A DNA stretch of 64,000 bases from Dialister micraerophilus DSM 19965 (lineage in GTDB: Bacteria; Bacillota; Negativicutes; Veillonellales; Dialisteraceae): the NCBI RefSeq assembly GCF_000194985.1, contig NZ_GL878519.1, positions 512,327 through 576,326 on the forward strand, given 5' to 3'. The notes beneath the pieces are model-generated. The model searched no databases and was not told the origin of the DNA. It saw nothing but the letters and a program-made list of their open reading frames with translations. Positions 55,719-64,000 of the stretch are shown in pieces. How positions within the stretch are numbered: the stretch's first letter is position 1; the number at the start of each line of letters is the position of its first letter. Both the position numbers and the translations under genes were made by a program.

Positions 55719-56801
55719 CTATTTATTCACTGCATGCAAGGCTTCTCTGTGTATTTTAAGCCATACTTTGTCGCCGACTTCGTATATTTTCTTTCCTATA
55801 GGGTTGTACGCTTCAACTTCCAGTTCATGGTCGCCCGCTTTTACTACGTATTCCTGCAATGCTCCCATGTATGTGGATGTGATTACTTCACCTTCAATGT
55901 CTCCGCCGTCGGCAAGTTCAATCGCTTCAGGTCTTATTACTATGTCTACGGTATCGTTTACTTTTACATCGTCTGCGGAACAGTGTACCGAAAATTTGCT
56001 TCCCAGTACATCCACTTCCAATTCTTCATCACAGACTTTTTCAACTTTTGCCGGTATGAAGTTCGCATTTCCTATGAAGTCCGCCACAAACTTTGTTTTC
56101 GGATAATGGTAGATTTCACGAGGTGTACCGCATTGTTCGATTTTACCTTTATTCATTATTATTATCATGTCCGACAAGCTCATCGCTTCGGATTGGTCAT
56201 GTGTTACGTATATACTTGTAATTCCTATACGTTGTTGTATTTTTCTTATTTCTTTACGCATGTAAATACGCAATTTGGCATCGAGGTTTGAAAGCGGTTC
56301 GTCAAACAACAGCATTGCCGGTTCCATTACAAGCGCACGTGCAAGTGCCACACGTTGCTGCTGCCCTCCGGATAATTGATTCGGAAATCTGTGTTCCAAT
56401 CCTTTCAATCCTACGAGTTCGAGCATTCCCAATACTTTTTCTTTTATAAGTTTCTTGTCCATTTTCTTGTTGACAAGTCCGTATGCCACGTTTCCGAATA
56501 CGTCATAGTGCGGAAAAAGTGCATAACTTTGAAATACCATTGATGAATCACGTTTGTCGGGTGTCATTTCATTTATTCTTTTTCCGTCCAAGAGTATTTC
56601 TCCGTCCGTTATGGTTTCAAATCCGGCAACCATACGCAGTGTAGTGGTTTTTCCGCAGCCGGAAGGTCCCAAAAGGGTTACGAATTGTCCGGCGGATATA
56701 TTTACATTTATGTGATCTACGGCGAGAAATGTGCCTTTTCCTTCAGGACTTTCATATTTTTTTGTCAAGTTTTTCAATTGTATATCTACCTGTTTTGTCA
56801 T
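55719..56801 (-). CDS. ABC transporter ATPase (FbpC/PotA-like)
   Basis: A 360-aa ATPase: Walker A LLGPSGCGKTT, signature LSGGQQQRVALARAL, Walker B LLFDEPLSNLDAKL, H-loop YVTHDQSEAM. A C-terminal regulatory OB (TOBE) domain follows (about 245-355). It is the energy module for the permease 9 nt upstream. Confidence 0.94.
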   Translation of the reverse strand: MTKQVDIQLKNLTKKYESPEGKGTFLAVDHINVNISAGQFVTLLGPSGCGKTTTLRMVAGFETITDGEILLDGKRINEMTPDKRDSSMVFQSYALFPHYDVFGNVAYGLVNKKMDKKLIKEKVLGMLELVGLKGLEHRFPNQLSGGQQQRVALARALVMEPAMLLFDEPLSNLDAKLRIYMRKEIRKIQQRIGITSIYVTHDQSEAMSLSDMIIIMNKGKIEQCGTPREIYHYPKTKFVADFIGNANFIPAKVEKVCDEELEVDVLGSKFSVHCSADDVKVNDTVDIVIRPEAIELADGGDIEGEVITSTYMGALQEYVVKAGDHELEVEAYNPIGKKIYEVGDKVWLKIHREALHAVNK

Positions 56802-56810
56802 GTTCTCTCC

Positions 56811-58517
56811 TTAAAAACTTGCCGGTTCCGTTTCCGGTGTTACTTGCTTGGAACCTAATCGGCTCAAAATCAATTGTATAACGAGTACGGCAATGTATAC
56901 TATTAAAATAAGCAATGTGGAGAATGCGGATGCAACTCCGAATTGGTTGTCTTCTACCTGGTCAAGTACAAGAACCGTCAAAAGACTGTATTTTGCCGAT
57001 ACCAAAAATATTACCGCACTGATACTTGTCATACTTCTGATAAATGAGTAAACAAGTCCGCTGAAGAATGCACTCTTTATCAACGGAAGTGTGACGGTTG
57101 TAAATACACGTGTGGAGTTACTTCCCAAGTCCGCTGCCGCTTCTTCTATGCTCGGATCTATTTGCTGAAGGCTGGATACTCCGGCACGTATACCGATAGG
57201 AAGCGATCTTACTACAAATGCTGCTATCAAAATTGCAGCAGTACCTGTAAGCTGCAACGGTTCTTCATTGAATGTCAGTATATATCCTATACCGATAACT
57301 GTACCCGGTACGGCAATACTCAAAAGTGATGCGAAGTTTATGAACATTCGCCCGATAAATTTTTTACGTACTACAAGGTATGCAACTATCATTCCTAAAA
57401 TACCTGCAATAGGTGTTGCGACAATTGCAAGCCATGTCGTATCTTGGAACGCACTCTTACCTACACTCAACGCATACTTGTAATGGTTTAAAGTAAATGA
57501 ATAATCCACTCCCCACATTTTTACAAACGATGCGACCGGTATAAGTACGTATATGGCTATAACGATTGCCGATACCAAGAAACAAAATCCGGCTATCGGG
57601 TACACTACGTGAGGATCTGAAATCATTGTACGTTCACGTGATGCTTTACCCGTAACGGTTACATATGTTTTCTTTTCAATCCAATACTTGGATAAAACGA
57701 AGAGTACCATTGCAATATCCAAAAGCATTACCGCAACCGCCGCTCCGCCTTGTACGTCATAGCTTCCGATGGTCTGCAAGTAAACTTGTGTCGCCAATGT
57801 CGAGAAGTTTCCGCCGATTGCCATAGGGTTTGCAAAGTCGGCGATGGATTTTATAAATACAAGCAAAAACGCATTTGCAATACCGGGACTTACAAGAGGT
57901 ACGGTAACCGTTTTGAATGTACGCCACTTGGAAGAACCCAAATCTCTTGCGGCATCTTCAATTGACGAGTCTATTGAACGAAGCATACCGGCAAGAAGAA
58001 GAAATGCTATCGGGAAGAATGAAATGGTCTGTACGAATATCAAACCTTTCAATCCGTAAATGTTCGTATTGCTCCAACCTAAAAGATTGTATGTAATAAG
58101 TCCACGACTTCCGAAAAGCATTATAATCGACAATGCAACCGAAAACGGCGGTGATACCATCGGCATCATCGCTATCAAACTGAAAAGTCTTTTACCGCCC
58201 ATTTTCAGATGCGATGTGCAATATGCAAAAAGAAATCCTATTGCAGTTGCAAGCACGCTTACTATTACTGCAAGAAACAGAGTATTTATGAGAGCGGTAT
58301 ATGTCGCACTCATTGTAAAAATATTCTTGTATGCGGTAATAGATACATTTCCGCTTGTATCTACAAAACTTTGTTTTACCACTTCAAGAAGCGGCCAAAC
58401 TACAAATACACACAGTCCTATAATAACCGCTACAGTTACTATGGCTATCACAGGATCGCGAAATGTATTTTTCGTGATTTTTATTTGATTTGACAAATAA
58501 GATGAAACGCGATTCAA
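56811..58517 (-). CDS. ABC transporter permease, two fused domains (FbpB-like)
   Basis: A 568-aa permease with about 12 helices and two EAA loops: SIEDAARDLGSSKWRTFKTV and SIEEAAADLGSNSTRVFTTV, meaning both halves of the channel are in one chain, as in FbpB. The start is TTG at 58517 with AGGGGG about 8 nt upstream. First gene of the importer operon (permease-ATPase-SBP). Confidence 0.93.
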   Translation of the reverse strand: MNRVSSYLSNQIKITKNTFRDPVIAIVTVAVIIGLCVFVVWPLLEVVKQSFVDTSGNVSITAYKNIFTMSATYTALINTLFLAVIVSVLATAIGFLFAYCTSHLKMGGKRLFSLIAMMPMVSPPFSVALSIIMLFGSRGLITYNLLGWSNTNIYGLKGLIFVQTISFFPIAFLLLAGMLRSIDSSIEDAARDLGSSKWRTFKTVTVPLVSPGIANAFLLVFIKSIADFANPMAIGGNFSTLATQVYLQTIGSYDVQGGAAVAVMLLDIAMVLFVLSKYWIEKKTYVTVTGKASRERTMISDPHVVYPIAGFCFLVSAIVIAIYVLIPVASFVKMWGVDYSFTLNHYKYALSVGKSAFQDTTWLAIVATPIAGILGMIVAYLVVRKKFIGRMFINFASLLSIAVPGTVIGIGYILTFNEEPLQLTGTAAILIAAFVVRSLPIGIRAGVSSLQQIDPSIEEAAADLGSNSTRVFTTVTLPLIKSAFFSGLVYSFIRSMTSISAVIFLVSAKYSLLTVLVLDQVEDNQFGVASAFSTLLILIVYIAVLVIQLILSRLGSKQVTPETEPASF

Positions 58518-58940
58518 AAGAAAACCCCCTAAAACATTTATCTAACATTTTTACCATAAATCTCTCTTACTTTTAACTTTACAATTATACCATTAAAAGG
58601 TTAATAAGTATACCATATCTATTAAATTGAATAATTGTCACAAAGCACATTAAATTATACTTTTTTTTACTTGTAAATATCATTCAGGATAATAAAAAGG
58701 GACTTTTTTATCGTATTTTTTGCTTTGTTTTCAGAAACTTTCAAGGTTGTTTTATTTTGTGTATCGTGAAAATTTCCGGATAAAAAACATAAGTATACAC
58801 TTATTCATCAATTGTCGACTTAAAATGGTTATTTTGATATTTAAAACGGGTTTCATTTGTTATAAAACTTTTTTCTATACACTTATATTTTTGTTTTCAA
58901 ATATGCTGTCAATCATTTCACTTTATATTTTATTTCATAA
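58518..58940. promoter_or_regulatory. AT-rich upstream region of the FbpABC-like operon
   Basis: No ORF with an RBS or RNA gene is recognised. A minus-strand extended -10 (TGGTATAAT, 58584-58589) about 70 nt before the permease is the likely promoter. I see no convincing Fur box here, in contrast to the 48.2-kb promoter. Confidence 0.45.
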
Positions 58941-58982
58941 AAATACCCTCTCTACCGATTTATTCGGTAAAGAGGGGTATTT
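58941..58982 (-). terminator. Terminator of the PBP gene
   Basis: AAATACC-CT-TACCGA pairs with TCGGTA-AG-GGTATTT; the PBP stop codon lies at its edge. Confidence 0.75.
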
Positions 58983-61047
58983 ATTCGCTGTCTTCTTGCG
59001 AGCCTTTTCCCGCTATTTTATCAAGAAGTTTTTCTCCGGCTCGTTTTACATTTAACTTTGCTTTATCTACCGTTTGTTGCAATTTTTGTTTTTTATCTTT
59101 TTCTTCTTTCTCTTTCTTTTCTTTTTCGTCCTTTTCCTTTTGCGACATGTATTGAGTCTGCTGTCTTATATTGTCGGAGATTTCAAATCCTTTTGAAGGA
59201 TAAATTCCTTCCGCAACTCTCATGTAATCTTTCCAGATAACCGCCGGTACGGTTCCTCCCGTATATCCCGCATTTGTCGATGTGTCGTCACCTATCCATA
59301 CGACCGTTGAAAGATGGGGAGTGTATCCTGCAAACCATGCATCGTGTTCATCGTCCGTTGTACCTGTTTTTCCTGCAGCCGCTCCTCCGATGTATGCACC
59401 GCCGCCGGTACCTTTCGTTATTACCTGTTCGAGCATGCTTGTGAGTTTGTCCGCAGTTGTTTGGTCAAGTATATGTTTTCCTTGCGGTTTTTCGGAGTGA
59501 TCTTCAAGTGTATTTCCGTTTTTGTCTACAACTTTTATAATCGCTCTCGGTTCTACAAGTACACCGTCATTTGCAAATACGCTGTATGCCTTTGCCATGT
59601 CGATTACCGAAACACCGTTTGTAAGTCCGCCGATGGATGCTGCAAGGTTGTTGTCCGAGTATTTTCCGTCTTTTACAAGTGTGGATATTCCGCACGATTC
59701 TGCAAGTTTCAGAATTTTACTCATTCCGACTTTATTTGCAAGGTCGATTGTAGGTACGTTCATCGAGTGTACAAGGGCTTCTATCATGCTGACTTTTCCG
59801 CCGTATGTTCCGCCGTAATTCTTCGGTACCCATCCGCCGGCATATTCTTTCTTTTCGTTGCTGAGTGTAGTTGACGGACTTAATCCGCTGTCCAATGCCG
59901 CAGCATATACGAAAGGTTTGAATGCCGATCCCGGTTGACGTATCATCTGCACCGCACGGTTGAAGTGGTCTTCGCCTCTTCCGCCTACCATCGCTTTTAC
60001 GTATCCTGTACCTACTTCCAGTGAGAGTAATGCCGCCTGAGGCTGACTTACTCCATTTTTGTCTTTTGCTCCCGGAGGCAAATCATTTCTTACTGCCGAT
60101 TCTGCAGCTTCCTGCATATCCAAATCAAGCGTTGTGTAAATCTGAAGTCCTTCTTTGTAAATCGCTTCGGAATCGTACTTGTCGCTTATTTCCTGAATTA
60201 CATAATTTACGAAGTAAGGCGCTTTATTTACATCACTCTTTACTTTGGAAGGTTTCATGAGTCCTACATCCGCAACTTTTGCAGCTTCTGCCTGTTCTTC
60301 GGTAATGTATCCGTACTTCGCCATTTGATCAAGTACTACCGCCTGTCTTGACTTCGCCGCTTCAAGACTTCTGAACGGAGAATAGTAATTCGGACTGTTG
60401 GGCAATCCTGCAAGCATCGCACATTGTGCAAGAGTCAAATCTTTCGAATCTTTGCCGAAGTATACTTTCGATGCGGTCTCTATACCGTAGCAACCTTGTC
60501 CGAAATATATTTGATTCATGTACATTTCAAGTATTTTCTGTTTGTCATACTTGCTTTCTATTTCAAATGCAAGGAACACTTCCAATATTTTTCTCTTAAT
60601 TGTTTGTTCCTGACTTAAAAACGCATTTCTTGCAAGCTGCTGAGTTATCGTACTTCCGCCCTGTCCCGTCGCTTGACCATGTATGATATTGCTGAAAAGC
60701 GCTCTCAATATTCCCCTGGGATCTATTCCGTGATGTTCATAAAATCTCACGTCTTCAGCGGCAATAAACGCATTTTGCAAATTTTCCGGTACTTCCGTAA
60801 TAGGTACCGGTATACGGTTTTCCTCGGCATGTACGGTTGCAATCAATCTGCCTTTTACATCATATATTCTTGAGGAAATATTCGGTGTCATATTCGATTC
60901 GACATCAGGCAATCCTCTTAGTGAAAATGCAAGTCCGGCACCTATACCTGCCAATGCAATTATGCAAACTATTATAATTACTTTTAAAAATTTGCCGAAT
61001 ACCGACTTTTTTTTGTTTCGGTTTCTGTGAATTTCCGAATTTTTCAT
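58981..61047 (-). CDS. Class A penicillin-binding protein (PBP1A type)
   Basis: Bifunctional peptidoglycan synthase, 688 aa. One N-terminal membrane helix (~21-43) precedes a GT51 transglycosylase domain (EDVRFYEHHGID, GGSTITQQLARN) and a transpeptidase domain with SxxK (GSAFKPF), SxN (HSMNVP) and KTG (AGKTGTT). The C-terminal ~60 residues are a lysine/glutamate-rich coiled coil (EKDEKEKKEKEEKDKKQK), which is unusual in charge density. Transcribed from a promoter with a repeat array upstream. Confidence 0.95.
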   Translation of the reverse strand: MKNSEIHRNRNKKKSVFGKFLKVIIIVCIIALAGIGAGLAFSLRGLPDVESNMTPNISSRIYDVKGRLIATVHAEENRIPVPITEVPENLQNAFIAAEDVRFYEHHGIDPRGILRALFSNIIHGQATGQGGSTITQQLARNAFLSQEQTIKRKILEVFLAFEIESKYDKQKILEMYMNQIYFGQGCYGIETASKVYFGKDSKDLTLAQCAMLAGLPNSPNYYSPFRSLEAAKSRQAVVLDQMAKYGYITEEQAEAAKVADVGLMKPSKVKSDVNKAPYFVNYVIQEISDKYDSEAIYKEGLQIYTTLDLDMQEAAESAVRNDLPPGAKDKNGVSQPQAALLSLEVGTGYVKAMVGGRGEDHFNRAVQMIRQPGSAFKPFVYAAALDSGLSPSTTLSNEKKEYAGGWVPKNYGGTYGGKVSMIEALVHSMNVPTIDLANKVGMSKILKLAESCGISTLVKDGKYSDNNLAASIGGLTNGVSVIDMAKAYSVFANDGVLVEPRAIIKVVDKNGNTLEDHSEKPQGKHILDQTTADKLTSMLEQVITKGTGGGAYIGGAAAGKTGTTDDEHDAWFAGYTPHLSTVVWIGDDTSTNAGYTGGTVPAVIWKDYMRVAEGIYPSKGFEISDNIRQQTQYMSQKEKDEKEKKEKEEKDKKQKLQQTVDKAKLNVKRAGEKLLDKIAGKGSQEDSE

Positions 61048-61101
61048 GTTTATTTCGCACCTCTATGATAAAGACTTAAAGTCCATTACGCAGTTTAGCT
61101 T

Positions 61102-61107
61102 ATTATA
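61102..61107 (-). promoter_or_regulatory. Predicted PBP promoter
   Basis: Minus strand TGATATAAT, extended -10 with perfect TATAAT, about 55 nt before the PBP start. The -35 is poor. Confidence 0.5.
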
Positions 61108-61126
61108 TCATATTTTTTGAATTTAT

Positions 61127-61232
61127 ATACATTAGTGTTTTACTTTATATACGTTAATATTTTACTTTATGTGCATTGATATTTTATTTTGTATACGTTC
61201 GTACTTCACTTTGTATAATTCATATTTTACGC
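61127..61232. repeat. 22-bp tandem repeats upstream of the PBP promoter
   Basis: Four consecutive 22-nt units (61127, 61149, 61171, 61193) and a partial fifth (61215). The shared pattern is ATACRTTNRTATTTTACTTTRT. The array begins about 20 nt upstream of the predicted -10, so it covers the -35 and upstream positions with a period close to two helical turns. Confidence 0.75.
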
Positions 61233-61237
61233 ATGAA

Positions 61238-61272
61238 AAAAACTTCCGCAAGTTTCTCTCACGGAAGTTTTT
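61238..61272 (-). terminator. Terminator of ileS
   Basis: AAAAACTTCCG (61238-61248) pairs with CGGAAGTTTTT (61262-61272); more T follow on the minus strand. Confidence 0.85.
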
Positions 61273-61276
61273 CGTT

Positions 61277-64000
61277 TTATAATCCCATTTCTTTAAGCAC
61301 TCTTGAACATCTTGCGCATACTGTCGGGTGTTTTTCGTCATTTCCTACACTCGGCAAATGTTTCCAACATCTTTCGCATTTTTCACGTGTTGAAATTTTT
61401 ACGTCGACTTTGAGTTCTTCGTCATCGCTCTTTTCTACTTTTATTGTAGAAACGATACAGAAATCCGCAAGTTCTTTTTCCATTTCAACAAGTGTATCGT
61501 ATGCTTCGCCTTTTGCATATACCGTTACATCTGCATCCAAGGAATGTCCTATTTCTTTCAATTTACGTTTTTCTTCCAACGCTTTGGTGATTTCGCCTCT
61601 AAGTGCAAGACGTTTGTTCCATTTTTCTTCAAGTTTTTCATCAAGGTATTCAGGTTTTGCTTCAGGCCAGTTTTCAAGATGCACACTCTTCTCATCTTTT
61701 GAGGTGTGTTTCATTGCCTGCCATACTTCTTCGGTCGTGAATGCCAATACCGGTGCCATGAGTTTTGTAAGTGTTACGAGTATTTCATGAATTGCAGTCT
61801 GTGCACTTCTTCTTTCTTTTGAATTCGGTACTTCTTCATAAAGTTTGTCTTTCAATATATCGAGATAAATTGCCGACATATCTACCGTACAGAAGTTATG
61901 TATTACGTGGTACATTACATGGAATTCATAATTTTTATATGCTTTCGTCACTTGATCACGCACTTGTTCCAAGCGGAGCAATGCCCATTTGTCGATTTCT
62001 TCCATTTCATTGTACGGAATTGCATCTTTTTCTACATCGAAGTCGTAGAGATTGCTCAAAAGGTATCTGTATGTGTTTCTGATTTTACGATATACATCGC
62101 TCATCTGCTTGATAATTTTGTCCGAGAGTCGTACATCGCCTTGGTAGTCGGAGCTTGCAATCCAAAGTCTCATTACGTCCGCACCGTATCTGTTTATGAT
62201 TGTCTGAGGTGCAACTACGTTACCTACGGATTTACTCATCTTTCTGCCTTCACCGTCTACGGTAAATCCGTGTGTGAGTAATGCTTTGTAAGGAGCTTTT
62301 CCGTTTACGGCAACAGAGGTGAGAAGTGAGCTTTGGAACCAACCGCGGTGCTGATCGCTTCCTTCAAGGTACAAATCACAGGGGAATGACATGCCTTTCC
62401 ACTCTTCACGAGGTTGTTTTACAACTCCGTTCCATGTGGAACCCGAGTCGAACCATACGTCCATGATGTCCGTTTCTTTTCTGAAATTGGATTTACCGCT
62501 GTATGGAGATTTGAAACCTTCCGGAAGAAGTTCTTTTGCACTGTGTGTCCACCATGCATCGGAACCCTCCTTTTCAATCCATGCTTTTACGGATGCTATA
62601 GTTTCATCGGTAATAATCGGTTTACCCGTATCTTCACAATAGAATACCGGAATCGGCACACCCCATGAACGTTGACGTGAAATACACCAGTCTTGTCTGT
62701 CACGTACCATGTTGTACAATCTGTCATGTCCCCATGAAGGAATAAATTTCGTATCGTTTACCACCTTGAGTGCTGCATCTCTGTAATCGTTGATTGATGC
62801 AAACCACTGCTCCGTCGCTCTGTAAATTACAGGATTTTTGCAACGCCAGCAATGCGGATATTGGTGACGCATGGATTTCTTGCCCAAAAGACGTCCCGCA
62901 TGTGCAAGAAGTGAAATTTCCTTGCCCTGTGCATCCCAAACAAGCAGCCCTTCAAGCTCTTCTCCGGCTTCTTTTGTCATTCTTCCTTTTGCATCTACCG
63001 GACAAATTACTTCAGCATCAATTTTTCCGGCATGTACATACTTCAAATGTATATTGAAGTCGTCACTACCATGTCCCGGTGCTGTATGTACACAACCTGT
63101 ACCGGCATCCAAAGTTACGTGATCGCCTTCAAGCACATGTACTACTCTGTCGGTAACAAGAGGATGAGAAAATTCTATCATCTCGAGTTCTTCACCCTTC
63201 ATCACACGACCGGCAAATTCATAATTTTCAACTTTGCATTCTTCGAGCGCTTTCGGTGCAAGTTCCTTACTCATAAGGTAGTATTCATCGGCATCTTTAT
63301 TATGTACCCATACATAATCGAACTTGGGATTTACACAAATGTGCTGGTTTGCCGGAATTGTCCAAGGTGTGGTTGTCCAAATAACCGCAAAAGCTTTTTC
63401 CTTTGAAACGCCTTCCGGTAAAAGATTTTTCACATCACGTACCGGAAATTTTACATAAATACTCGGAGACTTGCTTTCCTTATATTCAATTTCAGCTTCG
63501 GCAAGAGCGGTTTCACAATTTGCACACCAATAAACGGTTTTCTTACCCTTGTAAATATAACCGCGCTTTGCCATTTCTCCGAAAACTTCAATCTGTCTTG
63601 CTTCCAAATGCTTGTCATAAGTTACATAAGGATTATTCCAATCACCGATTACACCCATACGGATAAAATCTTCTTTTTGAATTGCAATCCACTTCTTTGC
63701 ATACTCAAGACATTTTCTGCGTAATTCAATCGGAGTCATATTTGCACGATCTTCGCCCGATTCCTTCAAAACCGCATATTCAATCGGAAGTCCATGAGTA
63801 TCCCAACCGGGAACGAAATTTACATTGTTCCCTTCCATGAACTTGTAACGAACGATAATATCCTTCAAAGTTTTATTCAACGCATGACCTATGTGAATTT
63901 TGCCGTTTGCATACGGAGGTCCGTCATGAAGAACAAACAACGGTGCATTTTCACTACTTCTTTTTTCAATTCTTTTTTCATACAAATTGTTTTCTTGCCA
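61277..64000 (-). CDS. ileS: Isoleucyl-tRNA synthetase (5' end beyond the window)
   Basis: Charges tRNA-Ile. 907 residues are present; the frame is open to the window edge with WQENNLYEKR as the first visible residues, so the N-terminal ~40-50 residues are missing. Class I marks: HIGH in YANGKIHIGHALN, KMSKS in GRKMSKSVGN, and the tRNA-binding WIASSDYQGDVRLSD region. The C-terminal zinc finger is complete: CERCW and CARC. The editing domain TTPWTIPANQHICV is present. In many Firmicutes ileS follows divIVA; here they are ~50 kb apart. Confidence 0.97.
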   Translation of the reverse strand, partial: WQENNLYEKRIEKRSSENAPLFVLHDGPPYANGKIHIGHALNKTLKDIIVRYKFMEGNNVNFVPGWDTHGLPIEYAVLKESGEDRANMTPIELRRKCLEYAKKWIAIQKEDFIRMGVIGDWNNPYVTYDKHLEARQIEVFGEMAKRGYIYKGKKTVYWCANCETALAEAEIEYKESKSPSIYVKFPVRDVKNLLPEGVSKEKAFAVIWTTTPWTIPANQHICVNPKFDYVWVHNKDADEYYLMSKELAPKALEECKVENYEFAGRVMKGEELEMIEFSHPLVTDRVVHVLEGDHVTLDAGTGCVHTAPGHGSDDFNIHLKYVHAGKIDAEVICPVDAKGRMTKEAGEELEGLLVWDAQGKEISLLAHAGRLLGKKSMRHQYPHCWRCKNPVIYRATEQWFASINDYRDAALKVVNDTKFIPSWGHDRLYNMVRDRQDWCISRQRSWGVPIPVFYCEDTGKPIITDETIASVKAWIEKEGSDAWWTHSAKELLPEGFKSPYSGKSNFRKETDIMDVWFDSGSTWNGVVKQPREEWKGMSFPCDLYLEGSDQHRGWFQSSLLTSVAVNGKAPYKALLTHGFTVDGEGRKMSKSVGNVVAPQTIINRYGADVMRLWIASSDYQGDVRLSDKIIKQMSDVYRKIRNTYRYLLSNLYDFDVEKDAIPYNEMEEIDKWALLRLEQVRDQVTKAYKNYEFHVMYHVIHNFCTVDMSAIYLDILKDKLYEEVPNSKERRSAQTAIHEILVTLTKLMAPVLAFTTEEVWQAMKHTSKDEKSVHLENWPEAKPEYLDEKLEEKWNKRLALRGEITKALEEKRKLKEIGHSLDADVTVYAKGEAYDTLVEMEKELADFCIVSTIKVEKSDDEELKVDVKISTREKCERCWKHLPSVGNDEKHPTVCARCSRVLKEMGL

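Noticed and set aside
61127-61232. CRISPR array
   Set aside because: Repeats are contiguous, imperfect and without spacers.

Overview
The window is about 64 kb of low-GC chromosome from a diderm Firmicute, most likely one of the Negativicutes (Dialister/Veillonella-like). This is inferred from a Firmicute-type division cluster (yggS-sepF-proC-ylmH-divIVA) occurring together with an outer-membrane energising system (tonB-exbB-exbD). I see no rRNA, tRNA, CRISPR array, prophage or intact insertion sequence. Most genes lie on the minus strand.

Layout. 1-9,950: a small ORF, gyrA, a membrane-anchored unknown, a MutT-like Nudix hydrolase, a LysR regulator, an unknown zinc-ribbon protein, an iron-ADH-family protein that has lost its metal ligands, ridA plus a nitroreductase, and two exported proteins (SIMPL, DUF3298). 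10,000-15,400: a tightly overlapping minus-strand operon yggS-sepF-sepF2-proC-ylmH-divIVA-speE-methyltransferase. 15,500-23,300: a cupin, a TAXI-type TRAP transporter, an M18 aminopeptidase, and an msrAB-ccdA-tlpA redox-repair operon. 23,400-34,600: the F1Fo ATP synthase operon with atpZ and atpI, preceded by wecA- and wecB-like genes and a divergent GT39 glycosyltransferase. 34,650-37,650: a large protein joining an RNA polymerase alpha-CTD-like module to a sigma-70 region-4-like module, with a probable small RNA upstream. 37,750-48,300: an iron-uptake operon behind a Fur-box promoter, running apbE-exbB-exbD-tonB-tonB2-ftr1-p19-DUF2318-two permeases-ATPase-FMN-binding lipoprotein. 48,300-64,000: yigZ, an aldehyde dehydrogenase, pdxS without pdxT, an SDR enzyme, a pseudoknotted RNA candidate, gnd, an FbpABC-type ABC importer, a class A PBP, and ileS cut by the window end.

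How genes work together. The iron operon couples the Campylobacter-type FTR1/P19/DUF2318/ABC system to TonB energisation and to ApbE flavinylation of an FMN-binding lipoprotein; the FbpABC-like importer is a possible second ferric uptake route. Novelty candidates are the alpha-CTD/sigma-4 fusion protein, the two structured RNAs at 37.5 and 52.7 kb, the double-TonB_C protein apparently born from a 779-bp tandem duplication, the metal-less ADH, the duplicated SepF, and a phased 22-bp repeat array at the PBP promoter. All functions rest on motif recognition by eye; no database search was run.
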